A DNA stretch of 64,000 bases from Planctobacterium sp965279005 (GTDB lineage Bacteria; Pseudomonadota; Gammaproteobacteria; Enterobacterales; Alteromonadaceae): NCBI GenBank assembly GCA_965279005.1, contig CBDIHK010000027.1, positions 186,001 through 250,000 of the forward strand, given 5' to 3'. Under the pieces are notes generated by a model. It did not search any database, was not told the DNA's origin, and saw nothing but the letters and a program-made list of their open reading frames with translations. The position numbers and the translations under genes are program-made. This document shows positions 9,731 to 17,156 of this stretch, piece after piece (within the stretch, counting starts at the first letter, position 1; each line of letters begins with the position of its first letter).

Positions 9731-10558
9731 GTGGTTGATTTTGCTTGCTATACTCCAGCACACTGCATCGACATTAGAGGCTGTGCCATTTTGGAGAATC
9801 ACCAACCAGAAAAAAATGATTTAGAAGAACTTAAAGATCTATACCTGTTTGAGGAAGTGCATAAGTTCATTCGAAAATCAGCAGGCTTAACCTTAGCTCT
9901 GGCTTATTTGGTATTGCTGTTGTCAAGCATGGGCTACCTTTACTTGCTGTATAACGCGTTTGAAATCAATATCCTGCAATTGGTTACCTTTGAAGATGTG
10001 TTGGCAACTCCGATTAAGAATCCCTACATGATCTTTACGTTTTTCTGGTTGTTCCTCATTTTCTATGTTGCTGATGTGGGCAACAGGTACCGGGCACGGC
10101 TGAAAGAAAAATATGCAAATGGCACAGCCCCGTTGTTTCCGCGTATCATTAGTGCAGTATTTTGGGCGCCCAAAAAACGCAAGGCTAATATACGGGCAAC
10201 TTTCACCGTAATTGTTTTGGCACTAGTGGCTTATGTATTCGTTTTTTCCTTAAATGAAGCTAGGCACATTAAAGAAGGCCGGGGTTCACAGGTGGCAATC
10301 ACCTTTGCCGACGAAGCCGACATACTAGAGACAACTTTGCTAGGCACCACAACCAACTTTGTCCTTACCTATGACGACAGCAGTGGTGAATCTGCTGTTT
10401 ATTATATTGAAGCCATTAAGTCGATAAAAAAGCGACAGACAAAAGAGATTGATACCGTGACCGAGCCTGGAGATGCTAAAGACAAGGGCGAAAAACCGGC
10501 TGTAGGTGAAGGGCAAGAAGAATCCGATCAAACTGATGACATTGATACTGGCAAGTGA
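9731..10558 (+). CDS. Hypothetical inner-membrane protein with three predicted helices
   Basis: This 275-aa protein is not recognised. Hydrophobic segments lie near residues 54-78, 95-117 and 153-173. They are followed by a roughly 100-residue soluble domain and a highly charged tail rich in Glu, Asp and Lys. The listed GTG start gives an N-terminus with three Cys. A TTG at 9791 (before ENHQPEK), preceded by AGAGG, is a credible alternative. It is transcribed convergently with the next gene, with only two bases between the stops, and has no obvious functional link to the nitrate genes. Confidence 0.6.
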   Translation: MVDFACYTPAHCIDIRGCAILENHQPEKNDLEELKDLYLFEEVHKFIRKSAGLTLALAYLVLLLSSMGYLYLLYNAFEINILQLVTFEDVLATPIKNPYMIFTFFWLFLIFYVADVGNRYRARLKEKYANGTAPLFPRIISAVFWAPKKRKANIRATFTVIVLALVAYVFVFSLNEARHIKEGRGSQVAITFADEADILETTLLGTTTNFVLTYDDSSGESAVYYIEAIKSIKKRQTKEIDTVTEPGDAKDKGEKPAVGEGQEESDQTDDIDTGK

Positions 10559-10560
10559 AC

Positions 10561-11118
10561 TTATTTTGAGACTGTAGATAATTTTGTGCCATTGCCAAGC
10601 GCGCATTGATATGCCTGTCTTGCTGGATCAGACAAAAAGCCTTCCATCCGGCAGAACAATGCAAATAGGCCTGAACCATGCTGCTGTTTAAATTTTTCTG
10701 ACGAATAAACTAGCTCAAGTTCATTGGCGACGGTCAACTCACAAAATAAATGCAAGTCTTGCTGGCTTAGCTGGAGCGATTCATTGGTGAATCGGTCTCT
10801 AAAGACAATTTCACTACCCCTACCAAACTGGGGAAAAACCACATTCCGGTCGCAGCTACAGTAAAGATACACAAGCGCTTCTGCTTGTTCGCCAATTACA
10901 TTGGCAATGGCGTGCCGCTGTTCCAACGATACCATGGTTTGGTCAAAGCCAGTAGTACCGTAGGCTGCATGGAACAAACCTGCGGTTTGCAGCGTCTCTG
11001 ATGCACCCCATGATTTAAGGATATTGGCTGTGCCCTTTAGATGACTCTGCAAATCACCATTTAAGTGCTGGAAGTCACCAGCGCCCAATGATTTAAGAAG
11101 CTCGAAGCGTTTGTCCAT
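10561..11118 (-). CDS. DUF6817-type HD-like protein
   Basis: This 185-aa soluble protein begins with a helical region carrying HLNGDLQSHLKGT, then WGA and AGLFHAAYGT. These are the hallmark motifs I associate with the DUF6817 family, which resembles HD-type metal-dependent phosphohydrolases. His residues in SHLKGT and LFHAAYGT could bind metal. The C-terminal half is mostly helical. No enzymatic activity can be claimed. It is the last gene of a minus-strand run containing two small conserved proteins, separated from the next by about 17 bp. Confidence 0.6.
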   Translation of the reverse strand: MDKRFELLKSLGAGDFQHLNGDLQSHLKGTANILKSWGASETLQTAGLFHAAYGTTGFDQTMVSLEQRHAIANVIGEQAEALVYLYCSCDRNVVFPQFGRGSEIVFRDRFTNESLQLSQQDLHLFCELTVANELELVYSSEKFKQQHGSGLFALFCRMEGFLSDPARQAYQCALGNGTKLSTVSK

Positions 11119-11135
11119 ACTATGCGTTTTTGTTG

Positions 11136-11351
11136 CTATGCTATCTTGGCAACTTTTTCAGCAAGGTCATCAGCAAGTGGTAAGTCAACGAAAAGACTGG
11201 CGGGAAAAAGGTAATCTTCACCCGATTCGTCAATGACTCGCAGAAAATCTATTTTTTCAGCTTCTGCATCTGGCAAAGTCTCATAGATTTTTCTTGGTTC
11301 TAACGAAGCCTGGTAATCGGTATTGTCGATGCAAATAACAAAATTATGCAT
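11136..11351 (-). CDS. Small conserved protein (second of a coupled pair)
   Basis: From the ATG at 11351 this gives 71 aa: a beta-rich start (FVICIDN), an LEPRKIYETLPD motif and a conserved-looking IDESGEDYLFPASLF. I recall many short cyanobacterial and proteobacterial proteins with this arrangement (…RVIDESGEDYLYP…), all of unknown function. The frame is open further upstream to 11444, but that part overlaps the preceding gene in another frame and is probably not translated. The start lies 7 bp after the stop of the 11359-11589 gene, suggesting coupling. The pair could be toxin-antitoxin-like, but nothing in the sequence proves it. Confidence 0.6.
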   Translation of the reverse strand: MHNFVICIDNTDYQASLEPRKIYETLPDAEAEKIDFLRVIDESGEDYLFPASLFVDLPLADDLAEKVAKIA

Positions 11352-11358
11352 AAGTGTT

Positions 11359-11589
11359 TTATAGGAATTGTTTAATTTTAAATTCAAATTTTCCAATGCC
11401 CGTTGCTTCATACCAATGAAGTTCGGCTTTGAAAATTTCTCCACTAGCTAGTTTTACTCTAGCAATTCCTTTGCGCTTCCTCCATTTTCCTCTTCCATAG
11501 AGTTTTTGCAATCTTTGTAGTTCTCGAATTCCCGTGCCTTGAGCAAAAGTCTCAACTTTTTCTATCGGTTTTATGATTTCAAACGTCAA
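11359..11589 (-). CDS. Small conserved basic protein (first of a coupled pair)
   Basis: This 76-aa, Lys/Arg-rich protein has the pattern KRKGIARVKL, then AELHWYEATGIGKFEFKIK. The HWYEA-GIG-K-E-K core recurs in short unknown proteins, mainly cyanobacterial from memory. The start is TTG at 11589, supported by GGAG about 8 nt upstream; no ATG is available before the core. It is followed at once by the 71-aa gene. Function unknown; the basic character would suit RNA, DNA or partner binding. Confidence 0.55.
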   Translation of the reverse strand: MTFEIIKPIEKVETFAQGTGIRELQRLQKLYGRGKWRKRKGIARVKLASGEIFKAELHWYEATGIGKFEFKIKQFL

Positions 11590-11629
11590 TTGAACGCTCC
11601 AAATGGCTCAGAATCTTGGTACTAAAAAA

Positions 11630-12091
11630 CTACGAAGGGATCTTAGTTAAAAGACGTTCTTCCGAAACTATCTTGTTCTCTGCTTTACCATGGAAAGTTG
11701 TCATTCCGATCATTTCTTTCGCATTGTTTTGAATCGTAAAAACGTAGGTTCCGGTATCAAACCCTTCCCCTTTAGCATCTTCGAATATTAGCGTAATTTG
11801 ACGGCCACTAATAAAACCTCGGTAGTTGAATTTACGTGTCGACTTTTTACCATCTCTAGTTTTAGTGCGTGTGCTGACACCTTTTATTGTTCTGCCCTGT
11901 TGTGTGAACTCTATCGTACCAGACTTAACACTTTTGCCATTGCGTAGTTCACTTATTGCCCAAGAGCCATTGACCCTGATGCCGCTATAGAGATAGCGGT
12001 CTTTGAATGTGGGCAAAACCCATTTGCTCACTATCCAAATCAACATTGTGGCGAAAATGCTAGATAAAACTCCAAAGAAAAACTCAGTCAT
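11630..12091 (-). CDS. Membrane-anchored beta-rich protein of unknown function
   Basis: This 153-aa protein has one N-terminal transmembrane helix (about residues 5-28, FFFGVLSSIFATMLIWIVSKW) followed by about 110 residues of alternating beta pattern: GSWAISEL, GTIEFTQQGRTIKG, KFNYRGFISGRQITLIFED and TYVFTIQNN. This suggests a small lipocalin-like barrel facing the cytoplasm or periplasm. The TM-plus-barrel layout is reminiscent of the Cap15 effector of CBASS, but that family has two helices and no CD-NTase gene is seen nearby, so the comparison is only structural. The gene is AT-rich. Confidence 0.55.
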   Translation of the reverse strand: MTEFFFGVLSSIFATMLIWIVSKWVLPTFKDRYLYSGIRVNGSWAISELRNGKSVKSGTIEFTQQGRTIKGVSTRTKTRDGKKSTRKFNYRGFISGRQITLIFEDAKGEGFDTGTYVFTIQNNAKEMIGMTTFHGKAENKIVSEERLLTKIPS

Positions 12092-12310
12092 TTACTCAAT
12101 CTTATTTGCGATAAAATCTAATATGATAAAATTCCTTCTCAGAATAGCAGCAGGCTATAGCAATTAGCCAGGTGAAATCTTACTCAGCTTAGTGCGAACA
12201 GCACCAAATCCAAATCGCCTAAATTTTTTCGATTATTTTTTCACCTACCTGCAACTTTCTAATTTCACTTGCCGTAAATCTGCACAACAACACAAATCAG
12301 GAGCAGTTTG

Positions 12311-12949
12311 GTGAAGTGGAACAAAGTTAAATTCAGTTTATTGGTGTTGCTATTAGGCAGTGCTGCAAGCAGGGCAGAGCCAGTCAGTATCCAGGTGAAT
12401 GATCCTCAAGGGCAACCCGCGGTAGGCGTTGTGGTGACGGTATCGGGTCTTCCTGCCAATGGTAAAAGCAGTGCATCGGCTGAAATGGCGCAGCGAGATG
12501 GACAGTTTGATCCCCTTGTACTCGTGGTGGGACGGGATACCCAAGTGAGCTTCCCTAACTTTGACAGCATCAAACACCATATTTATTCCTTTTCAGAAGG
12601 CAACAAGTTTGACCAGGACGTGGCGGCAGGCGCCTCCGGTACTACAAAAATATTTGATCAGTACGGCGTGGTGGAGTTGGGCTGCAATATCCACGATTGG
12701 ATGCAAGGCTACATTTATGTCGCTGATACGCCTTATTTTGGCATGACCGACAGCAGCGGCAGGATCCAAATGGATTTGCCCGCTGGTTCAGCGCAGGTCA
12801 AAGTTTGGCACCCGCTGATAGACAACACCGAAAAAGGCATGACCCAATCCTTTGATTTAGCCAGCAATAAAAACGTCGAGATAAACCTAAATGCGGCCAT
12901 CTTAAGCGCCCAAGACGACAGCGTCGACTTTGACGATTTCGATTATTAA
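12311..12949 (+). CDS. Secreted cupredoxin-like protein
   Basis: This is a periplasmic protein of about 212 aa with a signal peptide (LLVLLLGSAASRAEP). It has a cupredoxin fold of the type annotated 'methylamine utilization protein'. Possible type-1 copper ligands are visible: tandem His in KHHIYSF and the C-x2-H-x2-M cluster in GCNIHDWMQ. The GTG at 12311 is preferred over TTG at 12308 because AGGAG at 12299-12303 is correctly spaced. A carboxypeptidase-regulatory-like segment (MTDSSGRIQMDLPAG) follows the copper motif. It is 14 bp upstream of the outer-membrane barrel gene, so they are co-transcribed. A role in copper or electron handling is inferred. Confidence 0.78.
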   Translation: MKWNKVKFSLLVLLLGSAASRAEPVSIQVNDPQGQPAVGVVVTVSGLPANGKSSASAEMAQRDGQFDPLVLVVGRDTQVSFPNFDSIKHHIYSFSEGNKFDQDVAAGASGTTKIFDQYGVVELGCNIHDWMQGYIYVADTPYFGMTDSSGRIQMDLPAGSAQVKVWHPLIDNTEKGMTQSFDLASNKNVEINLNAAILSAQDDSVDFDDFDY

Positions 12950-12963
12950 TAGTGGAGTGAGAA

Positions 12964-14220
12964 ATGAAAACTGTCTTTAAATCTGTGATAAGTTCAGTGG
13001 CCATTGCCACTGCGTTATTGTTGTTTTCCCAAGTACAGGCACAGTCCGATATACAATGGGATGCCAAGGGCTTAGTGCGTTTGCAATATGTCAGTACCGA
13101 TGGCACCGATTCCTGGTTAAACCGCGGAACCGGCCAGTTGCGTTTTGACGATGGCTCCGGGTTTGAGCTGGGCCAGGCGCTGGTGGAACTCAGTGCCGAT
13201 TTTGGTAGCGGTTTGAGCGCCAAGGCAGTGCTCAACCACTACCAGGATCCCGAAGCCACCACTGGCTTGACCCAAGCCTATTTGCGCTACCAACCGGTAC
13301 TGTCCCCAAATTACCGGTTGCGCTTAAAAGCAGGTTTGTTTTACCCCGAAATGTCCTATGAAAACCCAGGCACCGGTTGGACTAGCCCATACAGCTACAG
13401 TTTTTCCGCCATCAATGCTTGGGTGGCAGAAGAAATGCGGGTACCAGGCATTGAAGCCAAATTAGATTTCACCCGTAGGCAATCTAAAAGCCCGCATAAG
13501 TTTGCTTTGATCGGCGCGCTATACAAAGGCAACGACACTTTGGGCACCATGCTGGCCTGGCGCGGTTGGGGCGTACATGACCGTCAATCGGTGGCCAACG
13601 AAACTGTACTTTTTGCCCGCTATCCGTCCATTGGCCCTGGTGCCAGGGTTGAGCGCCAAGCTGCATGGGTAGAGCCTTTCCGTGAGTTGGATGGTCGCTG
13701 GGGCCATTACCTAGGGGCGGAATGGAACTACAAACAAAAAAGCCGGGTGCGTTTCTATCACTATGACAACAATGGTGATTACAAGGCGCCTTGGCGGGAT
13801 GGCGGGCAAAAAATATGGGATACCCAATTCCAAAGCATTGCCTGGCAATACCGTTTTGACCGCAACTGGCGTCTGCTAAGCCAATACATGGACGGCAAAA
13901 CCCGGCTGGGTGCCAGGGTAGTTAAAATCGATTTTACTGCTTGGTATGCCATGCTCAACTACCGCGCCAACGGCCATTCGGCCAGTGCCAGGATAGATGT
14001 GTTTGAAACCGTCGACCGCGACGATTGGGCTACCGATTTGAATGACGGCGACGGCTCCGCATTCACGGTTAACTACCAATACCAGTACGATAAAAATTGG
14101 TCATTTGGTGCCGAATACACTTACTTGGATGGCGAACGTATTAACCGTGAACAGTGGCCTGGCCGTGATGCCGAACTGGAACAAAAACAGATCACCTTGG
14201 CGGCCCAATATCGTTTTTAA
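12964..14220 (+). CDS. Outer-membrane beta-barrel protein, unknown family
   Basis: This 418-aa protein has a signal peptide ending at VQAQSD and a long run of amphipathic strands rich in Tyr, Trp and Gly. It ends in AAQYRF, a terminal Phe typical of BAM substrates. It looks like a 14-18-stranded porin-type barrel but I do not recognise the family. It directly follows the cupredoxin gene. A short part of its 3' end appears to have been the seed of the tandem repeats that begin at its stop codon. Confidence 0.72.
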   Translation: MKTVFKSVISSVAIATALLLFSQVQAQSDIQWDAKGLVRLQYVSTDGTDSWLNRGTGQLRFDDGSGFELGQALVELSADFGSGLSAKAVLNHYQDPEATTGLTQAYLRYQPVLSPNYRLRLKAGLFYPEMSYENPGTGWTSPYSYSFSAINAWVAEEMRVPGIEAKLDFTRRQSKSPHKFALIGALYKGNDTLGTMLAWRGWGVHDRQSVANETVLFARYPSIGPGARVERQAAWVEPFRELDGRWGHYLGAEWNYKQKSRVRFYHYDNNGDYKAPWRDGGQKIWDTQFQSIAWQYRFDRNWRLLSQYMDGKTRLGARVVKIDFTAWYAMLNYRANGHSASARIDVFETVDRDDWATDLNDGDGSAFTVNYQYQYDKNWSFGAEYTYLDGERINREQWPGRDAELEQKQITLAAQYRF

Positions 14221-14223
14221 GAA

Positions 14224-14303
14224 GTTCATCGCTTTTAAAAAAGGTTCATCGTTTTTAAAAAAAGCATCATTGCTTTTAAAAAGGACTCATCGCTTTTGGA
14301 GAA
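14224..14303 (+). repeat. Four 20-bp imperfect tandem repeats
   Basis: Four consecutive 20-bp units start at 14224, 14244, 14264 and 14284, each built on a TTCATCGCTTTTAAAAAAG-like core. The first two differ at two positions; the third and fourth are more diverged. The last 18 bp of the preceding gene plus its stop (14206-14223, containing ATCGTTTTTAA) look like a partial unit. The 20-bp period is not a multiple of three, and each unit carries an in-register TAA-like core, so coding is unlikely. Confidence 0.85.
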
Positions 14304-14351
14304 AAATTAAATATTCGCCAGAAGAAGCGATAGCCGCTGCAACAAGCCAAA

Positions 14352-14377
14352 GTGCCAGGCTCAACTGAACTTGGCAC
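14352..14377 (+). terminator. Stem-loop between repeats and cyclase gene
   Basis: GTGCCA and TGGCAC form a 6-bp stem around a 14-nt loop. No T tract follows. It may be a weak terminator for the outer-membrane barrel gene or part of the leader of the cyclase-peroxidase gene. Confidence 0.3.
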
Positions 14378-14477
14378 CATTCATTCAATTCAACCTATCC
14401 GAGGTTGCCTATTTATTAGAAGCTGCCATAGTTGAAGCATCAGAATTGCTTACGCCTAAGAGGTTCCAACTCGTCAC

Positions 14478-16115
14478 ATGGCAGAACAGGCAGATAACCC
14501 CGTTTCCCTTAAGTTTATCAATGAGCAGGCACTGCAATTAGAGCAGCCTGGTTGCACAATTCTCGACGCCTCACTGTTGCATGGCATACCCCATGTTTAT
14601 GCCTGTGGTGGCAATGGCCGCTGCTCTACCTGCCGGGTATTGGTAGTGGACGGCGAAGAGAACCTTAGTGCTCCAAATGCGCTTGAGCAAAAGCTCGCCC
14701 GTGAAAAAGGATTTGAGCACAATGTGCGCCTGGCATGCCAGGCAGTAGTCAAAGGCGATGTCAGCGTGCGCCGTTTGGTGCTGGATAAAGATGACATCGA
14801 ACTGGCAGTGCGGCAAAACAGCCAAACTACCGGGAAACAGCAAAAATTAGCGATATTGTTTAGTGATATCCGGCGTTTTACCCCCTTTGTGGAATCCAAC
14901 CTACCCTATGACGTAGTGCATATCCTTAACCGCTACTTCTACTTGATGGGGCAGGCGGTGATCCGCAACCACGGTATGATCGACAAATACATGGGGGACG
15001 GTTTGATGGCGCTATTTGGGGTGGACAGCCATTGCCCAAAACAAACCTGCCTGAATGCGGTTAACGCAGGGTTGGATATGCAAAAAGCGCTATCCCAGCT
15101 TAATTCGTACTTAAGCCGGCACTTTGACCACGGTTTTCAAATCGGTGTAGGCATAGATTTTGGGGATGTGCTGGTGGGTGATTTGGGGCATCCGCAAAAA
15201 CAACATTTCACTGCAATTGGCAATGCCGTGAACGTGGCAAGCCGCATCGAGAGTAAAACCAAAGATTTCCAAGCTTCGTTGCTGGTGTCTGAATCTGTAC
15301 GTAAACAAGTTGAAGGCAAGGCCAACTTTGGACGCACTTTTACCAGCCAACTGAAAGGCACTAGCAAAGCACAGCCCTTGTTTGAAGTGTTGGGTTTAAC
15401 ACAAAAAGCCTGCGAACAAATCTCCAACGACCAAGCCCTATGGCAAACCTTGATGGATACCATGTCGAGGGTAGAGGCGCCCATGCTATTGCGCTTGGCT
15501 TACCACGATGCCGCCAGCTATGACCCAAGTAATGATATAGGCGGCGCCGATGGTTCAATCCGACTTGAGCAAGAGTTAGCAAGACCTGAAAACAAAGGTT
15601 TAGAATTAGCCATAGCGTGGTTGCAGCCTATCAAAGAAAAACACCACAAAACTTCTTGGGCAGATTTGATTGCGGTCGCCGGTGCCGCCGCGGTTGCGAT
15701 AACCGATGGTCCCATAATCAATGTGCTTACAGGGCGCAAAGATAGTGATAAGCCAGCACCAGAAAATACATTGGCTGATTACAGTATGGGTATTGATGCC
15801 TTGTTAGGGCATTTTGCGGGCATGGGCTTTAATGCACAGGAGCTGGTGGCACTAAGCGGTGGCCATACTTTGGGGCGGGCATTTAGCAAGCCCATCACCG
15901 GTGACCTATTTGTGTTTAACAATAGCTACTACCAAGCCTTGGTCGCTGAGCCCACCCCTAGTGGTTTTAATTTGGTGCCTTCTGATATCGCCTTATTGCA
16001 GCACCCAGAAACGAAAAAATGGGTACATCATTACGCGCTATCTGAACAGGATTTCTTTACCGATTTTGCCAACGCCTGGCAAAAGCTAACTTTGGTTGGC
16101 ACTGGCCTGGATTAA
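14478..16115 (+). CDS. [2Fe-2S] ferredoxin - class III cyclase - ascorbate-peroxidase-like fusion
   Basis: This 545-aa cytoplasmic protein, with no signal peptide or TM helix, has three domains. Residues 1-105 are a plant-type ferredoxin with Cys43, Cys49, Cys52 and Cys87. Residues 120-310 are a class III nucleotide cyclase: Asp130 and Asp174 fit metal binding, Lys170 and Thr245 the purine site (class IIIb pattern, adenine likely), and Asn252 and Arg256 the transition state. Residues 330-545 resemble class I haem peroxidases: distal Arg339 and His343, Glu366 and Asn372, and proximal His463 in ALSGGHTLGR. By my alignment from memory with plant APX, the distal Trp is Tyr342, the proximal Asp is Asn481 (FNNSYY) and the radical-site Trp is Ile473. 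Ferredoxin-cyclase fusions are known; the peroxidase addition is the unusual part. Cyclase output gated by redox state or peroxide is inferred. Confidence 0.88.
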   Translation: MAEQADNPVSLKFINEQALQLEQPGCTILDASLLHGIPHVYACGGNGRCSTCRVLVVDGEENLSAPNALEQKLAREKGFEHNVRLACQAVVKGDVSVRRLVLDKDDIELAVRQNSQTTGKQQKLAILFSDIRRFTPFVESNLPYDVVHILNRYFYLMGQAVIRNHGMIDKYMGDGLMALFGVDSHCPKQTCLNAVNAGLDMQKALSQLNSYLSRHFDHGFQIGVGIDFGDVLVGDLGHPQKQHFTAIGNAVNVASRIESKTKDFQASLLVSESVRKQVEGKANFGRTFTSQLKGTSKAQPLFEVLGLTQKACEQISNDQALWQTLMDTMSRVEAPMLLRLAYHDAASYDPSNDIGGADGSIRLEQELARPENKGLELAIAWLQPIKEKHHKTSWADLIAVAGAAAVAITDGPIINVLTGRKDSDKPAPENTLADYSMGIDALLGHFAGMGFNAQELVALSGGHTLGRAFSKPITGDLFVFNNSYYQALVAEPTPSGFNLVPSDIALLQHPETKKWVHHYALSEQDFFTDFANAWQKLTLVGTGLD

Positions 16116-16210
16116 GCTTGTTTGCCAGTGGCGTTAGTCTTTTTAATTGTGCTTGATTGTGTGACTTGCTCAGCCATAATGAACTGGTTGAATAAACGGG
16201 TGATATAGCA

Positions 16211-17050
16211 ATGCGAAATTTAGTGGATTATTTGGGCAATCGGGTAATTGGCGTCGCCGCGCGCTATCAAACTGGCAGTGGCCAGGAGATCACCCATGAT
16301 ATCGACGTTTACATCTGTGCAGTTAACGTGCGCCATGACAACAGCGTCACTGTCCACTTCCACAAAGGCCACCATTTTGAAATTGGCGACTTGGTCACCA
16401 TTCATTTGGACAACCGTACCGGCGTTTCAGAATACGATGCTGAACTTAAGGTTTACCGATTATCCTACAAGGGTATTATCCACAAGGTAGACGGTGATTT
16501 TTGCGAGATACATGCCAGGGAGTTCCAGGTATTTTATGGTATTTCCATCGTCATGGAGTACAAGCTACCCCATTATGAATTCCCGGTGGATGACAGGACT
16601 GAACAACCCCTGCCAATTACACCACTGGAAGACATTCCTGAGATGGACTTGGATGAGCACGATAATAAAATCGGGGTATTGATTACCAAAGCGATGGAAC
16701 AGCCGCATTCAACGGTGATGGCGTTTTTGTCCAGTAGCCAAGATGATGTGTTTTTTATTACTTTTCCCCACACCTTCAAATCCAAGCTGCTGAAAAAAGA
16801 TAACCAGTGCTTCTTCGCCATCGATTCCCGCGCTACCTTCAAGTTTGACCAGGCCATCCATTGGAACTACAGCATTATCCAGGGCGAGGCCTACCAAGTG
16901 CCGAAAGAACACGAGGCTTTCCACCCCATTAAAGAGCTGTTTATAGCGAAAAACCCCTTCGAAATTGGCTTTTTTACCAACCCCGAAGTGGAGATGTACC
17001 ACGTTAAGCCGCTGAAAGTGGTATGCCCTGCGTCGGCGAGGCGGTTTTAA
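16211..17050 (+). CDS. Hypothetical two-domain protein, possible flavin split-barrel C-terminal half
   Basis: This 279-aa soluble protein is not recognised. The N-terminal half (to about residue 125) is beta-rich with DIDVYICAVNVRHDNSVTVHFHKGHHF, somewhat like PilZ or OB barrels, but it lacks the RxxxR and DxSxxG c-di-GMP motifs. After an acidic linker, the C-terminal half (about residues 150-275) has a pattern resembling the PNPOx-like split barrel (STVMAFLSSSQDDVFFITFPHTFKSKLLKK). It follows the cyclase-peroxidase gene by 95 bp on the same strand and may share its regulation. It could bind a flavin or haem; this is a guess from fold pattern only. Confidence 0.55.
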   Translation: MRNLVDYLGNRVIGVAARYQTGSGQEITHDIDVYICAVNVRHDNSVTVHFHKGHHFEIGDLVTIHLDNRTGVSEYDAELKVYRLSYKGIIHKVDGDFCEIHAREFQVFYGISIVMEYKLPHYEFPVDDRTEQPLPITPLEDIPEMDLDEHDNKIGVLITKAMEQPHSTVMAFLSSSQDDVFFITFPHTFKSKLLKKDNQCFFAIDSRATFKFDQAIHWNYSIIQGEAYQVPKEHEAFHPIKELFIAKNPFEIGFFTNPEVEMYHVKPLKVVCPASARRF

Positions 17051-17156
17051 CTGAGCCAAATGGTTAACCGCTAACTACGCCGATTGCTGCGTTGCCTTTA
17101 TTTGCCGGTTTTATTAAGCTTAGGTCATTAATGACACGTATGTTACTGACTAATTT

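Noticed and set aside
11352..11444. N-terminal extension of the 71-aa small protein
   Set aside because: It overlaps the end of the preceding gene in another frame; the ATG at 11351 gives a better conserved start.
14042..14368. Plus-strand frame running through the tandem repeats
   Set aside because: It overlaps the barrel gene in another frame and its Lys/Phe-rich tail is just the translated repeat; the 20-bp period breaks any coding periodicity.
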